From Gammaproteobacteria bacterium (GTDB lineage Bacteria > Gemmatimonadota > Gemmatimonadetes > Longimicrobiales > Gaopeijiaceae): a stretch of DNA of 12,149 nucleotides. This document shows positions 1 through 6,152 of this stretch, in pieces. The stretch's first letter is position 1, and every line of letters starts with the position of its first letter. The stretch is taken from assembly GCA_009843625.1 (NCBI GenBank), contig VYDD01000297.1:1-12149 (forward strand), read 5' to 3'. The position numbers and the translations under genes were made by a program. The notes beneath the pieces are model-generated. The model saw nothing but the letters and a program-made list of their open reading frames with translations. It ran no database searches and was not told the DNA's origin.

Positions 1-791
1 TTGTGCGTATCGGCAGGACGAACCGGCAGCACGTCCCGCGCCCACCCGGGCGTCACCACCCGCGCCCCGAAGGTTCCGGGAGGCACCGGTGGAAACCCGA
101 TCTCCACAGCCACCAGGCGACCGGCATGCGCGCGCCCGGGCCCGAGCAGGGAGCCCAGCTTGGGCCACCCGAAGGCCACCGTCACGTCGGCCCGGGCAGC
201 CTCCCCGGGGAGGGCCCCGGTATCGGCGTCGACCCCGGAAGGAATGTCGAGAGACACGAGCGGCCTGCCGGCCCGGTTCATGCCCTCCAGTATGCGCGCC
301 TGGGGAGTTCGGGGCGCGCCCGAAATCCCCGTGCCGAGCACCGCGTCCACAAGCACGCCGGCCGACGCGGCCGCGCGCGCGATCTCACCACGGGCGCGCT
401 CGTCACCCGCGTCCAGCGTGGGTAACGGCCACTCGTGCAGAAGGTGCGCATCCGGGGGTTTCGCCGACGCCCGGACAACCGTGACCGGCCGGCCCCAGCC
501 CGCCAGCGCGCGCGCCAGGGCGAGGCCGTCGCCGCCATTGTTGCCCGACCCCGCGAACACGACCACCGATCCCCGTGCAAAGATGCGCTCGAGCACCAGG
601 GCGGCCGATCGTCCCGCGTTCTCGATGAGGGTCCGGCCGGGAACCCCCAGTTGGTCGATGGCGAAGCGATCGAAGGATGCCGCTTCGCTGCCGGTGGGAG
701 CGTGGACATCAGGATCGCCGAAGAGGATCCTCGAACGACCGCGACGGCCTCTGGAGGAAGCGCCGCGGTTGCCGGTCACGCGTGGCGCCAT
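1..791 (-). CDS. nnr: Bifunctional NAD(P)H-hydrate epimerase / dehydratase Nnr, 5' part (3' end beyond window)
   Basis: Repairs damaged cofactor: the N-terminal YjeF_N domain epimerises R- and S-NAD(P)HX, and a C-terminal domain dehydrates NAD(P)HX using ADP. I translated 263 codons by hand. Visible motifs are DRFAIDQLGVPGRTLIENAG (41-60), the nucleotide loop AGSGNNGGDGLALAR (80-94), VDAVLGTGISG (148-158, with the acidic residue of this family) and LDIPSGVDADTG (181-192). The frame leaves the window at VRPADTH, which matches the sequence just before the conserved HKG that opens the dehydratase domain, so a fused enzyme is expected. The ATG at 791 lies 18 bp after the zinc-ribbon stop. It gives about 30 basic residues (GASSRGRRGRSR) before the usual family start, and no strong Shine-Dalgarno is visible, so the exact start is uncertain. 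The gene is probably co-transcribed with its upstream neighbour. Confidence 0.93.
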   Translation of the reverse strand, partial: MAPRVTGNRGASSRGRRGRSRILFGDPDVHAPTGSEAASFDRFAIDQLGVPGRTLIENAGRSAALVLERIFARGSVVVFAGSGNNGGDGLALARALAGWGRPVTVVRASAKPPDAHLLHEWPLPTLDAGDERARGEIARAAASAGVLVDAVLGTGISGAPRTPQARILEGMNRAGRPLVSLDIPSGVDADTGALPGEAARADVTVAFGWPKLGSLLGPGRAHAGRLVAVEIGFPPVPPGTFGARVVTPGWARDVLPVRPADTH

Positions 792-809
792 CGGGAAGTG
801 CAGGAGGGA

Positions 810-1007
810 CTACTTGTAGCTCTGAGTGATGTTGCGCCCGAAGGTGATCTCTCCGTTGTCGATCCTGATGTTGAAGCCACAGTCGGGATTGGAACAGACC
901 CACGCCTTGTATCGGATCGGGGCGCCCTCGCGTCCGTAGTCGGACATCGGGAGCAATAGCCCCGTATTGCATTTGAGACAGGAAGGAAAGCTCTGCTCTT
1001 CGGACAT
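810..1007 (-). CDS. Small zinc-ribbon protein, function unknown
   Basis: A 65-residue protein with two cysteine knuckles: C10-x2-C13 (SCLKC) and C38-x4-C43 (VCSNPDCGF). The spacing suits one structural zinc ion. The middle is short and charged (MSDYGREGAPIRYKAW), and the C-terminus carries an amphipathic beta-like stretch (FNIRIDNGEITFG). There is no signal peptide or membrane segment, so it is probably cytosolic. The start is well supported: GAGAGGGG at 1016-1023 sits 8 nt upstream of the ATG. It lies 68 bp after the Minf_1886-family gene and 18 bp before nnr, which suggests co-transcription. Zinc ribbons of this size often bind nucleic acid or protein, but nothing here identifies a partner. 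The reading as a real gene rests on the RBS, the paired cysteines and the fit between two genes. Confidence 0.8.
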   Translation of the reverse strand: MSEEQSFPSCLKCNTGLLLPMSDYGREGAPIRYKAWVCSNPDCGFNIRIDNGEITFGRNITQSYK

Positions 1008-1015
1008 TGTCCAGT

Positions 1016-1023
1016 CCCCTCTC
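1016..1023 (-). promoter_or_regulatory. Ribosome binding site of the zinc-ribbon gene
   Basis: The minus strand reads GAGAGGGG, 8 nt before the ATG at 1007. It fixes the start of this small gene and supports that it is translated. Confidence 0.65.
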
Positions 1024-1027
1024 GGAT

Positions 1028-1047
1028 GGTCTCGAAGAGACGAGACC
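1028..1047 (-). other. Perfect 7-bp hairpin in the leader of the zinc-ribbon gene
   Basis: GGTCTCG and CGAGACC form a perfect 7-bp stem with a 6-nt loop. The hairpin lies 4 nt upstream of the ribosome binding site. No T-run follows on either strand, so it does not look like a canonical intrinsic terminator. It could be an mRNA processing or stability element between two genes, or chance. Confidence 0.4.
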
Positions 1048-1075
1048 TGTTGAGTTCGTTAGGCTGGAGCGAGGG

Positions 1076-1453
1076 CTAGGCCCTGCCCCACGGGTAGTTG
1101 TGCTCGAAAGCGTCCTCGAAATCGTACACGCCCCTGAAATCCTCGGGAGAATCCTCTTCCTGTTTCAGGAGAATCCCGCAGTCGACCAGATCGAAGACGA
1201 TCTCACCCAGGTCTTCCGTGGCGTGGACGCCCCAGTGTTCCAGAACCGTGCGCGCCATCGGGCCATATTGCTCGAGAGCGAGACGCCTTACTCCCTGCGC
1301 GAGTTCCGTGCCGGAGATATGGCGCCGCTTTTCGAGCGAGTCCGAGACCGACTGCAGGGCGGAGAGTACAAACAGGTACGCCTTGACATGGAAACGCGGG
1401 TTGCGTCCATCGAGCCGTACCATGACATCGTCGCCAATCTGCGGGTCGTTCAT
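1076..1453 (-). CDS. Minf_1886 family protein, function unknown
   Basis: I recognise a family (Minf_1886, once described as restricted to Verrucomicrobia and Planctomycetes) that has no assigned role. From the ATG at 1453 it is 125 residues. Characteristic blocks are NPRFHVKAYLFVLSAL (18-33), RRHISGTELAQG (43-54), EQYGPMARTVLEHWGV (61-76), EDLGEIVFDLV (80-90), EEDSPEDF (99-106) and YDFEDAF (110-116). It is soluble, acidic at the C-terminus, and predicted mostly helical. A longer frame begins with TTG at 1555, but those 34 residues look non-coding and would extend almost to the glyA stop, so I prefer the ATG. That ATG lacks a clear Shine-Dalgarno. The gene sits between glyA (114 bp upstream) and the zinc-ribbon gene. 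The family call is confident; its function is unknown. Confidence 0.88.
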   Translation of the reverse strand: MNDPQIGDDVMVRLDGRNPRFHVKAYLFVLSALQSVSDSLEKRRHISGTELAQGVRRLALEQYGPMARTVLEHWGVHATEDLGEIVFDLVDCGILLKQEEDSPEDFRGVYDFEDAFEHNYPWGRA

Positions 1454-1567
1454 GGGAGAAATCTGGAGCGATTCCACGGAGAGCGCCAGCCCCGGCCATG
1501 CGGGGTAACAGGACGTTTCCCGTTGCAGGACATGATATTGCGGCCCTGCCTGCAAACCCGGCCGAAG
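1454..1567 (-). other. 114-bp spacer between glyA and the Minf_1886 gene
   Basis: I see no gene here. It contains an inverted repeat TTGCAGG (1523-1529) / CCTGCAA (1549-1555) with a 19-nt loop, and a smaller stem CCCCG (1490-1494) / CGGGG (1501-1505) with a 6-nt loop. Neither is followed by a T-run on the minus strand. The spacer could hold a weak terminator or a promoter for the downstream genes, but I cannot identify promoter boxes with confidence. Confidence 0.35.
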
Positions 1568-2827
1568 TCAGCCGACCGGAACGGTCTCCTTCCGGAGCGG
1601 GAAGGACGCGCTCATTTCGCGCACTCGGCCACGCACTTCTCCAAGCACCTCGTCGTCCTCGGGACGAAGCAGAACCCGGGCCATCCAGCCGGCAATGAGG
1701 CGCATCTCGTCGATCCCCATGCCGCGGCTGGTGAGCGCGGACGTCCCGAGCCGAATCCCGGACGTGACCAGCGGCGACCGGTACTCCCCGGGGACCGTGT
1801 TCTTGTTGACGGTGATGCCCACGCGCGCAAGCGCCGCCTCGGCCTGCGCTCCCGAGAGGCCGTCCTGTCCGAAGTCGACCAGGATCAGGTGGGTGTCGGT
1901 GCCGCCGCTGACCAGGCGGAACCCGTGTTCCATGAGCTGGGCCCCCAGGGCTCGCGCGTTTGCCACCACCTGCCGCGTATAGAGCGAGAATTCCGGCGCC
2001 AGCGCCTCCCGGAACGCGACCGCCTTGGCAGCGATCACGTGCATCATTGGGCCCCCCTGGGAGCCCGGAAACACCGCCCGGTCAACGGCGCGCGCGTGTT
2101 CGGCGGGCGCCAGAATGAGACCGCCGCGGGGTCCGCGCAACGTCTTGTGCGTGGTCGTGGTCACCACGTGAGCGTGCGGAATCGGACTGGGATGCACGCC
2201 GGTGGCCACGAGCCCCGCGATGTGGGCCATGTCGACCATGAGGAACGCGTCCACTTCGCGCGCGATTTGCCCGAAAGCGGCGAAATCAAGCGTGCGCGGG
2301 TAGGCGCTGGCGCCCGCGACGATCAGGCGGGGGCGTTCGGAGCGCGCCTGCTCGCGCACGATGTCATAGTCGATGAAGCCATCCGACTCGCGCACGCCGT
2401 AGGACGATACCCGGAACCACTTTCCGCTCACGTTGACCGGGGATCCGTGCGTGAGATGGCCGCCGTGGCTGAGTTGCATGCCCAGAAAACGGTCTCCGGG
2501 CCTGAGGAACGCGAGAAAGGCCGCCAGGTTGGCCTGTGCCCCGGAATGAGGCTGAACGTTCGCATGGTCGGCTCCGAAGAGCGTGCAGGCGCGTGCCCGG
2601 GCCAGGCTCTCGACCACGTCGACGTGCTCGCAGCCGCCATAGTAGCGACGTCCCGGGAGTCCTTCCGCGTACTTGTTGGTGAGCACCGAACCCGTCGCCT
2701 CCAGGACCGCCCGCGACGCGAAGTTCTCGCTGGCGATCATCTCCAGCTGATCGCGCTGACGCGCCTCTTCGGCGTGGACGGCCTGATGTATCTCGGGGTC
2801 GAAACGACGCAGGTGATCGGTGGACAA
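1568..2827 (-). CDS. glyA: Serine hydroxymethyltransferase
   Basis: A PLP enzyme of the cytosol that interconverts serine and glycine while charging tetrahydrofolate with a one-carbon unit. The 419 residues match the usual bacterial length. Motifs in order: LEMIASENFAS (28-38), NKYAEGLPGRRYYGG (51-65), SHGGHLTHGSPVN (120-132), VDMAHIAGL (198-206, Asp199 to the pyridine nitrogen), TTHKTLRGPRGG (225-236, with K228 as the Schiff-base lysine) and VTSGIRLGTSALTSRGM near the C-terminus. The start codon is TTG (2825-2827). It is the first usable start after an in-frame stop and puts the N-terminus where the family begins. The gene follows the leucine-dehydrogenase stop by 13 bp, so it is very likely in the same transcript and possibly translationally coupled. 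No glycine riboswitch is visible upstream. Confidence 0.97.
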   Translation of the reverse strand: MSTDHLRRFDPEIHQAVHAEEARQRDQLEMIASENFASRAVLEATGSVLTNKYAEGLPGRRYYGGCEHVDVVESLARARACTLFGADHANVQPHSGAQANLAAFLAFLRPGDRFLGMQLSHGGHLTHGSPVNVSGKWFRVSSYGVRESDGFIDYDIVREQARSERPRLIVAGASAYPRTLDFAAFGQIAREVDAFLMVDMAHIAGLVATGVHPSPIPHAHVVTTTTHKTLRGPRGGLILAPAEHARAVDRAVFPGSQGGPMMHVIAAKAVAFREALAPEFSLYTRQVVANARALGAQLMEHGFRLVSGGTDTHLILVDFGQDGLSGAQAEAALARVGITVNKNTVPGEYRSPLVTSGIRLGTSALTSRGMGIDEMRLIAGWMARVLLRPEDDEVLGEVRGRVREMSASFPLRKETVPVG

Positions 2828-2840
2828 TGTCTCGCTCGGG

Positions 2841-3932
2841 TCAGGTGCTCATGGAAACCGCCCGCCGGGCACGTGAGCCGTGCTCGGCGCTGCCGGGGCG
2901 GCGGGCATCCGTCAGTATCTGCAGGGCGACGCGGTTCGCGGCTTCGGCGGCCGTGATGCCATCCTCGCGGGCGCGCTGGAAAACGCTCAGCACGACGTCG
3001 TAGATCCCGGCGGCCTTTCTTCTGGTGCGCTCAACAGACCAGCCGTGCAGCTCGCCGTACACGTTGATGAGCCCTCCGGCGTTGATCACGTAGTCGGGAG
3101 CGAACAGGATGCCCCTCTTCTGAAGAGCGTTGCCATGCCTCGGCTCGGCCAACTGATTATTGGCCGAGCCCGCGACGATGTCCACGCGCAGGCGTGCGAC
3201 CGTCCGGTCGTTGATCACCCCGCCCAGTGCGCATGGGGCGAAGATGTCCGCCGGGACGTCGTAGATTGCCTCCGCGGCGACCGCGGTGGCGCCGAACTCG
3301 TGCACCGCGCGCTCAACGCTGCGGGGGTTGACGTCGGCGATCGTGAGTCTGGCGCCTTCGGCCGCGAGTTCGGCGCACAGTTGATACCCGACGTGTCCCA
3401 CGCCCTGGACGGTAACGTGCCTGCCCTCCAGGCAGGGATCGCCGTAGCGCTCCTGCGCGCACGCCCTGATGCCCTGGTAGACACCGTGGGCCGTGGCGGG
3501 AGAGGGATCGCCCGAACCTCCGCGAATCCCGGCCACCCATCGGGTTTCCGCGCGTACGAACTCCATGTCGTCCACGGAGGTGCCGACGTCCTCCGCGGTG
3601 ATGTAGCGCCCGCCCAGAGACTCCACGGCGCGGCCGTGGGCCCGGAACAGCCGCTCCCGGTCGCGCGGGCGTTCATCCGCCAGGATGACGGACTTGCCCC
3701 CTCCGAGTTTCAGGCCCGCGATGGCCGCCTTGTAGGTCATGCCGCGCGCGAGGCGAAGGGCGTCGGTCAGGGCGTCCGCCTCGCTGGCGTACCTCCACAG
3801 GCGGGTGCCGCCCAGAGCGGGACCCAGCGTCGTGTCGTGGATGGCGATGATGCCCCGATAGCCCGCCTCGGGCTCCGCCCAGAAGACCAGTTGATCGTGG
3901 CGGCAGGCCGCCATCTCCTCGAATATATGCAT
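2841..3932 (-). CDS. Leucine (branched-chain amino acid) dehydrogenase
   Basis: NAD-dependent oxidative deamination of L-leucine, valine or isoleucine to 2-oxo acids and ammonium, in the cytosol; reversible. The 363-residue length is typical of the Leu/Phe/Val dehydrogenase group. Visible features: the glycine-rich GPALGGTRLWRY (about 37-48), catalytic-type lysines in MTYK (K68) and LGGGKSVI (K80), the active-site segment YITAEDVGTSVDDM (about 111-124), a Rossmann motif VQGVGHVG (about 176-183), and the GSANNQL segment of the cofactor site. The C-terminal NVYGELHGWSVERTRRK resembles Bacillus LeuDH more than PheDH or GluDH. The frame is open to 3992, but ATG 3932 is chosen because AAGGA lies 7 nt upstream and the family begins here (MHIFEEM). 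It lies 56 bp after the acyl-CoA dehydrogenase, which fits a branched-chain catabolic role. Exact substrate preference is inferred. Confidence 0.93.
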   Translation of the reverse strand: MHIFEEMAACRHDQLVFWAEPEAGYRGIIAIHDTTLGPALGGTRLWRYASEADALTDALRLARGMTYKAAIAGLKLGGGKSVILADERPRDRERLFRAHGRAVESLGGRYITAEDVGTSVDDMEFVRAETRWVAGIRGGSGDPSPATAHGVYQGIRACAQERYGDPCLEGRHVTVQGVGHVGYQLCAELAAEGARLTIADVNPRSVERAVHEFGATAVAAEAIYDVPADIFAPCALGGVINDRTVARLRVDIVAGSANNQLAEPRHGNALQKRGILFAPDYVINAGGLINVYGELHGWSVERTRRKAAGIYDVVLSVFQRAREDGITAAEAANRVALQILTDARRPGSAEHGSRARRAVSMST

Positions 3933-3939
3933 GCTCAAT

Positions 3940-3945
3940 TCCTTT
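3940..3945 (-). promoter_or_regulatory. Ribosome binding site that sets the leucine dehydrogenase start
   Basis: The minus strand reads AAAGGA, 7 nt before the ATG at 3932. It decides between that start and an in-frame start 60 nt further upstream. Confidence 0.7.
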
Positions 3946-3988
3946 TCTGTCGTCGCACCACCCCGCGCCAGGACCGGTGCGAGGCTGC

Positions 3989-5173
3989 TCACCCGGTTGC
4001 GACGGTGGCCTCGAAACCGCGCGCCGCGATCATGCGCAATACTTCGCCGGTGGCCTCACAGATGCCCGTGCCGCTGGCGTCGCGCATCAGCTTCTCGACG
4101 GGATAGTCGCGCATGTAGCCATACCCGCCGAAGATCTGAACCGCTTCCCGGGCAACCGACACGGCCGCGTGGCTCGCCGCCCATCTCGCCATGTCCGGGG
4201 TCGCCGTCAGGCCGGGGCGGTCCGTCCAGGAGGCCAGGCCGACACCTCCCTCCGCGCCCGGTGCTTCGAGGGCGACGGCGGTCTCCCGCACCAGGGCGCG
4301 GGCCGCCGCAATACGGGTCGCCATTCCGGCGAGCTTGTGCCGGATAGCTCCGAACGCCGTGAGCGCGCGCCCGAACTGCTCGCGCTCGCGCGAGTACCGG
4401 GCGGCGTGCTCGAAGGCGGCCTGCGCGATGCCCAGGGCGACCGCCGCGCCGCCCAGGCGGGACAGGGGCAGCGCCTGAGCCGCATACTCGTCTCCGAGCC
4501 GCGGGCTCCCGATCACCCGGTGCGCGGACACCGCTACGCCGTCGAGCTCGACATCGACGATCTCGGCCGCGCAAAGGCCAAGGGTCTCGCGGCGGCGTAC
4601 AACGCGATATCCGGGTGCGGAGGTGTCCACCAGGAACACGCCGGCGCCGCCCGTTCCGCCTTGCGCGGCCGGGCGAGCGAAGACCATGGCCGCTCCAGCT
4701 CTGTTGCCGTCCACCACCCAGGGCTTGCGGCCGTCGAGCCGCCAGCCGTCGCCGGCCGGGGTGGCGATGGCATCGCCGGCGTCCTCGGCGCCCGCCGCCC
4801 CGAGTTCCCCCAGGGCGAACGCGACCAGGCGCTCCCCGGACGCGATGCCGGGAAGAAGCTCGTGTTGCAGGTCCTCCGACGCATGCCCGAGCAGGAGGCT
4901 TGTGACTGGGCCATTCTGCATCGATACGGAAAGCGCCAGGCTCCCGTCTCCACGGGCGAGCTCCTCCGTCGCCGCCAGGCAGGTGGACAGGTCGAGCCCG
5001 AGGCCGCCGAACGCCTCCGGAATGCCCATCCCCAGGAAGCCGAAATCGGCGAGCATCCCGAGGACATCCCCGTCCAGGCGGCGGTGCTCGTCCCAGCCCG
5101 CGGAGCGCGGCCGAATCTCGCCGTCCGCGAACTCCCGGGTCATCTCCCGGATGGATCGCTCCTCCGGGGTCAT
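3989..5173 (-). CDS. Acyl-CoA dehydrogenase family protein with divergent flavin/substrate motifs
   Basis: FAD flavoprotein family that introduces the alpha-beta double bond into acyl-CoA and passes electrons to ETF. From ATG 5173 it has 394 residues, the family norm: helical N-domain (EERSIREMTREFADGEI; GFLGMGIPEAFGGLG), a beta middle domain, and a helical C-domain (YSREREQFGRALTAFGAIRHK, GGYGYMRDYPVEKLMRDA). Glu373 in ICEATGE aligns with the catalytic base of IYEGTSE in short-chain enzymes. Odd points: the usual TEPGAGSD motif is replaced by GELGAAGAEDAGD (122-134), and the WITNG motif by WVVDG (152-156), so the Thr and Ser that contact flavin and substrate are lost. Substrate is unknown; branched-chain acyl-CoA is plausible from the adjacent leucine dehydrogenase. 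A GTG 45 nt upstream would add 15 residues that look non-coding. The gap to the hydroxyacyl-CoA dehydrogenase gene is 96 bp. Confidence 0.9.
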   Translation of the reverse strand: MTPEERSIREMTREFADGEIRPRSAGWDEHRRLDGDVLGMLADFGFLGMGIPEAFGGLGLDLSTCLAATEELARGDGSLALSVSMQNGPVTSLLLGHASEDLQHELLPGIASGERLVAFALGELGAAGAEDAGDAIATPAGDGWRLDGRKPWVVDGNRAGAAMVFARPAAQGGTGGAGVFLVDTSAPGYRVVRRRETLGLCAAEIVDVELDGVAVSAHRVIGSPRLGDEYAAQALPLSRLGGAAVALGIAQAAFEHAARYSREREQFGRALTAFGAIRHKLAGMATRIAAARALVRETAVALEAPGAEGGVGLASWTDRPGLTATPDMARWAASHAAVSVAREAVQIFGGYGYMRDYPVEKLMRDASGTGICEATGEVLRMIAARGFEATVATG

Positions 5174-5269
5174 GGAGCACCGTGCGTGGCGGAGGCGTCC
5201 CGGAGCCCGTCCCCACACGCGGAACTGGCCGAAGCACCGGCGCCGGCCGGCCTTCGCGGGGCGAAGGCG
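5174..5269 (-). other. 96-bp spacer between the hydroxyacyl-CoA and acyl-CoA dehydrogenase genes
   Basis: I see no gene here. It is extremely GC-rich and begins, in the direction of transcription, with the hairpin described at 5250-5268. I recognise no promoter boxes, and the ribosome binding site of the downstream gene is weak. Confidence 0.4.
5250..5268 (-). terminator. Perfect 8-bp hairpin directly after the hydroxyacyl-CoA dehydrogenase stop
   Basis: GCCTTCGC and GCGAAGGC pair perfectly around a 3-nt loop, starting 1 nt after the TAG stop of the upstream gene. There is no T-run (GGCCGGCGCC-type sequence follows), so it is not a classical intrinsic terminator. It may be a weak terminator or a 3'-end stabiliser in the middle of the catabolic operon. 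Confidence 0.4.
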
Positions 5270-6136
5270 CTACTCATGGGAATAGAATCCACGCCCGCTC
5301 TTGCGCCCCAGCCAGCCGGCCGCCACGTACTTGCGAAGCAGCGGGGCGGGACGGTAGCGGTCGTCGCCCAGCTCCCGGTGCAGCACTTCCAGGATGCCGA
5401 GACAGGTGTCGAGCCCGATCAGATCGGCCAGCGCAAGCGGTCCCATGGGATGATTCATCCCCATTCGCATGACTGCGTCGATCGCCTCCGCCTCGGCGAC
5501 GCCCTCCGTGAGGGCGAAGATCGCCTCGTTGATCATCGGCATGAGGATGCGGTTGGAGACGAAGCCCGGGAAGTCGTTCACCTCCACGGGGGTCTTGCCC
5601 AGGCGGGTCGCCAGTGCCACCACCGCCCGCACGGTCTCGTCGCTGGTCCGGAGCCCGCGCACCACCTCCACAAGGCGCATGACCGGCACGGGGTTCATGA
5701 AGTGCATGCCGATGACGCGGTCGGGGCGGGCCGTGCGGGCGCCCATCGTCGTGATGGAGATCGATGACGTGTTGGACGCCAGGATCGCGCCGGGCGGGGC
5801 GAGCCGGTCCAGCTCGGCGAAGAGGCGATACTTGAGCGAGGCGTCCTCGGGAGCCGCCTCAACGGCAAGTTCCGCGTCGGCAACGGCCCGGGCGAGGTCG
5901 TCGGTCGCCTGGATCCGGGCAAGCGCGGCGGTCTTCTCGTCCGCCTCAAGTCGACCCGACCGGAGTTGGCGGTCCATGTTGCGCGCGATGTTCGCCGTGC
6001 CCCGCGCGAGCGCTTCCTCCGCGATGTCGTAGAGGGCCACGTCGAGCCCGGCAACGGCCGCGACGTGGGCGATGCCGTTTCCCATCGTCCCGGACCCGAT
6101 CACGGCAATGCGTCGTATGGGCTTCGTTTCCGCCAT
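5270..6136 (-). CDS. 3-hydroxyacyl-CoA (3-hydroxybutyryl-CoA) dehydrogenase
   Basis: Oxidises 3-hydroxyacyl-CoA to 3-ketoacyl-CoA with NAD(P); single-domain PaaH/Hbd type, cytosolic. The 288 residues match the family length. The Rossmann loop IGSGTMGNGIAH is at 13-24, the NAD-domain acidic residue at LYDI (35-38), SNTSSISI at 121-128, HFMNPVPVMRLVEVV at 145-159 with catalytic His145 and its Glu157 partner, DFPGFVSNRIL at 188-198, and the C-terminal NHPMGPLALADLIGLD at 228-243. ATG 6136 is preceded by CGGAG at good spacing. The gene follows bioY by 16 bp, so the two are almost certainly co-transcribed. With the thiolase and acyl-CoA dehydrogenase it provides three of the four beta-oxidation steps; no enoyl-CoA hydratase gene is present here. 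Butanoyl-chain specificity is likely from similarity but not shown. Confidence 0.96.
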   Translation of the reverse strand: MAETKPIRRIAVIGSGTMGNGIAHVAAVAGLDVALYDIAEEALARGTANIARNMDRQLRSGRLEADEKTAALARIQATDDLARAVADAELAVEAAPEDASLKYRLFAELDRLAPPGAILASNTSSISITTMGARTARPDRVIGMHFMNPVPVMRLVEVVRGLRTSDETVRAVVALATRLGKTPVEVNDFPGFVSNRILMPMINEAIFALTEGVAEAEAIDAVMRMGMNHPMGPLALADLIGLDTCLGILEVLHRELGDDRYRPAPLLRKYVAAGWLGRKSGRGFYSHE

Positions 6137-6152
6137 CAGGATGCTCCGGGAG

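Noticed and set aside
1454..1555. TTG-started 34-residue extension of the Minf_1886 protein
   Set aside because: The extra residues show no family similarity, and the ATG at 1453 gives the family's normal N-terminus.
2828..2900. Possible glycine riboswitch upstream of glyA
   Set aside because: glyA starts 13 bp after the previous stop, and the upstream bases encode the C-terminus of leucine dehydrogenase. There is no room for the aptamer.
1007..2956. Open plus-strand frame of 649 codons opposite glyA and its neighbours
   Set aside because: It mirrors the minus-strand codon structure of a GC-rich genome (rare stops in the complementary frame). Its translation has no family motifs, and glyA and Minf_1886 are unmistakable on the other strand.
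3977..5767. Open plus-strand frame of 596 codons opposite the acyl-CoA and hydroxyacyl-CoA dehydrogenases
   Set aside because: It spans two real genes and their spacer with no motif of its own, and has no plausible ribosome binding site.
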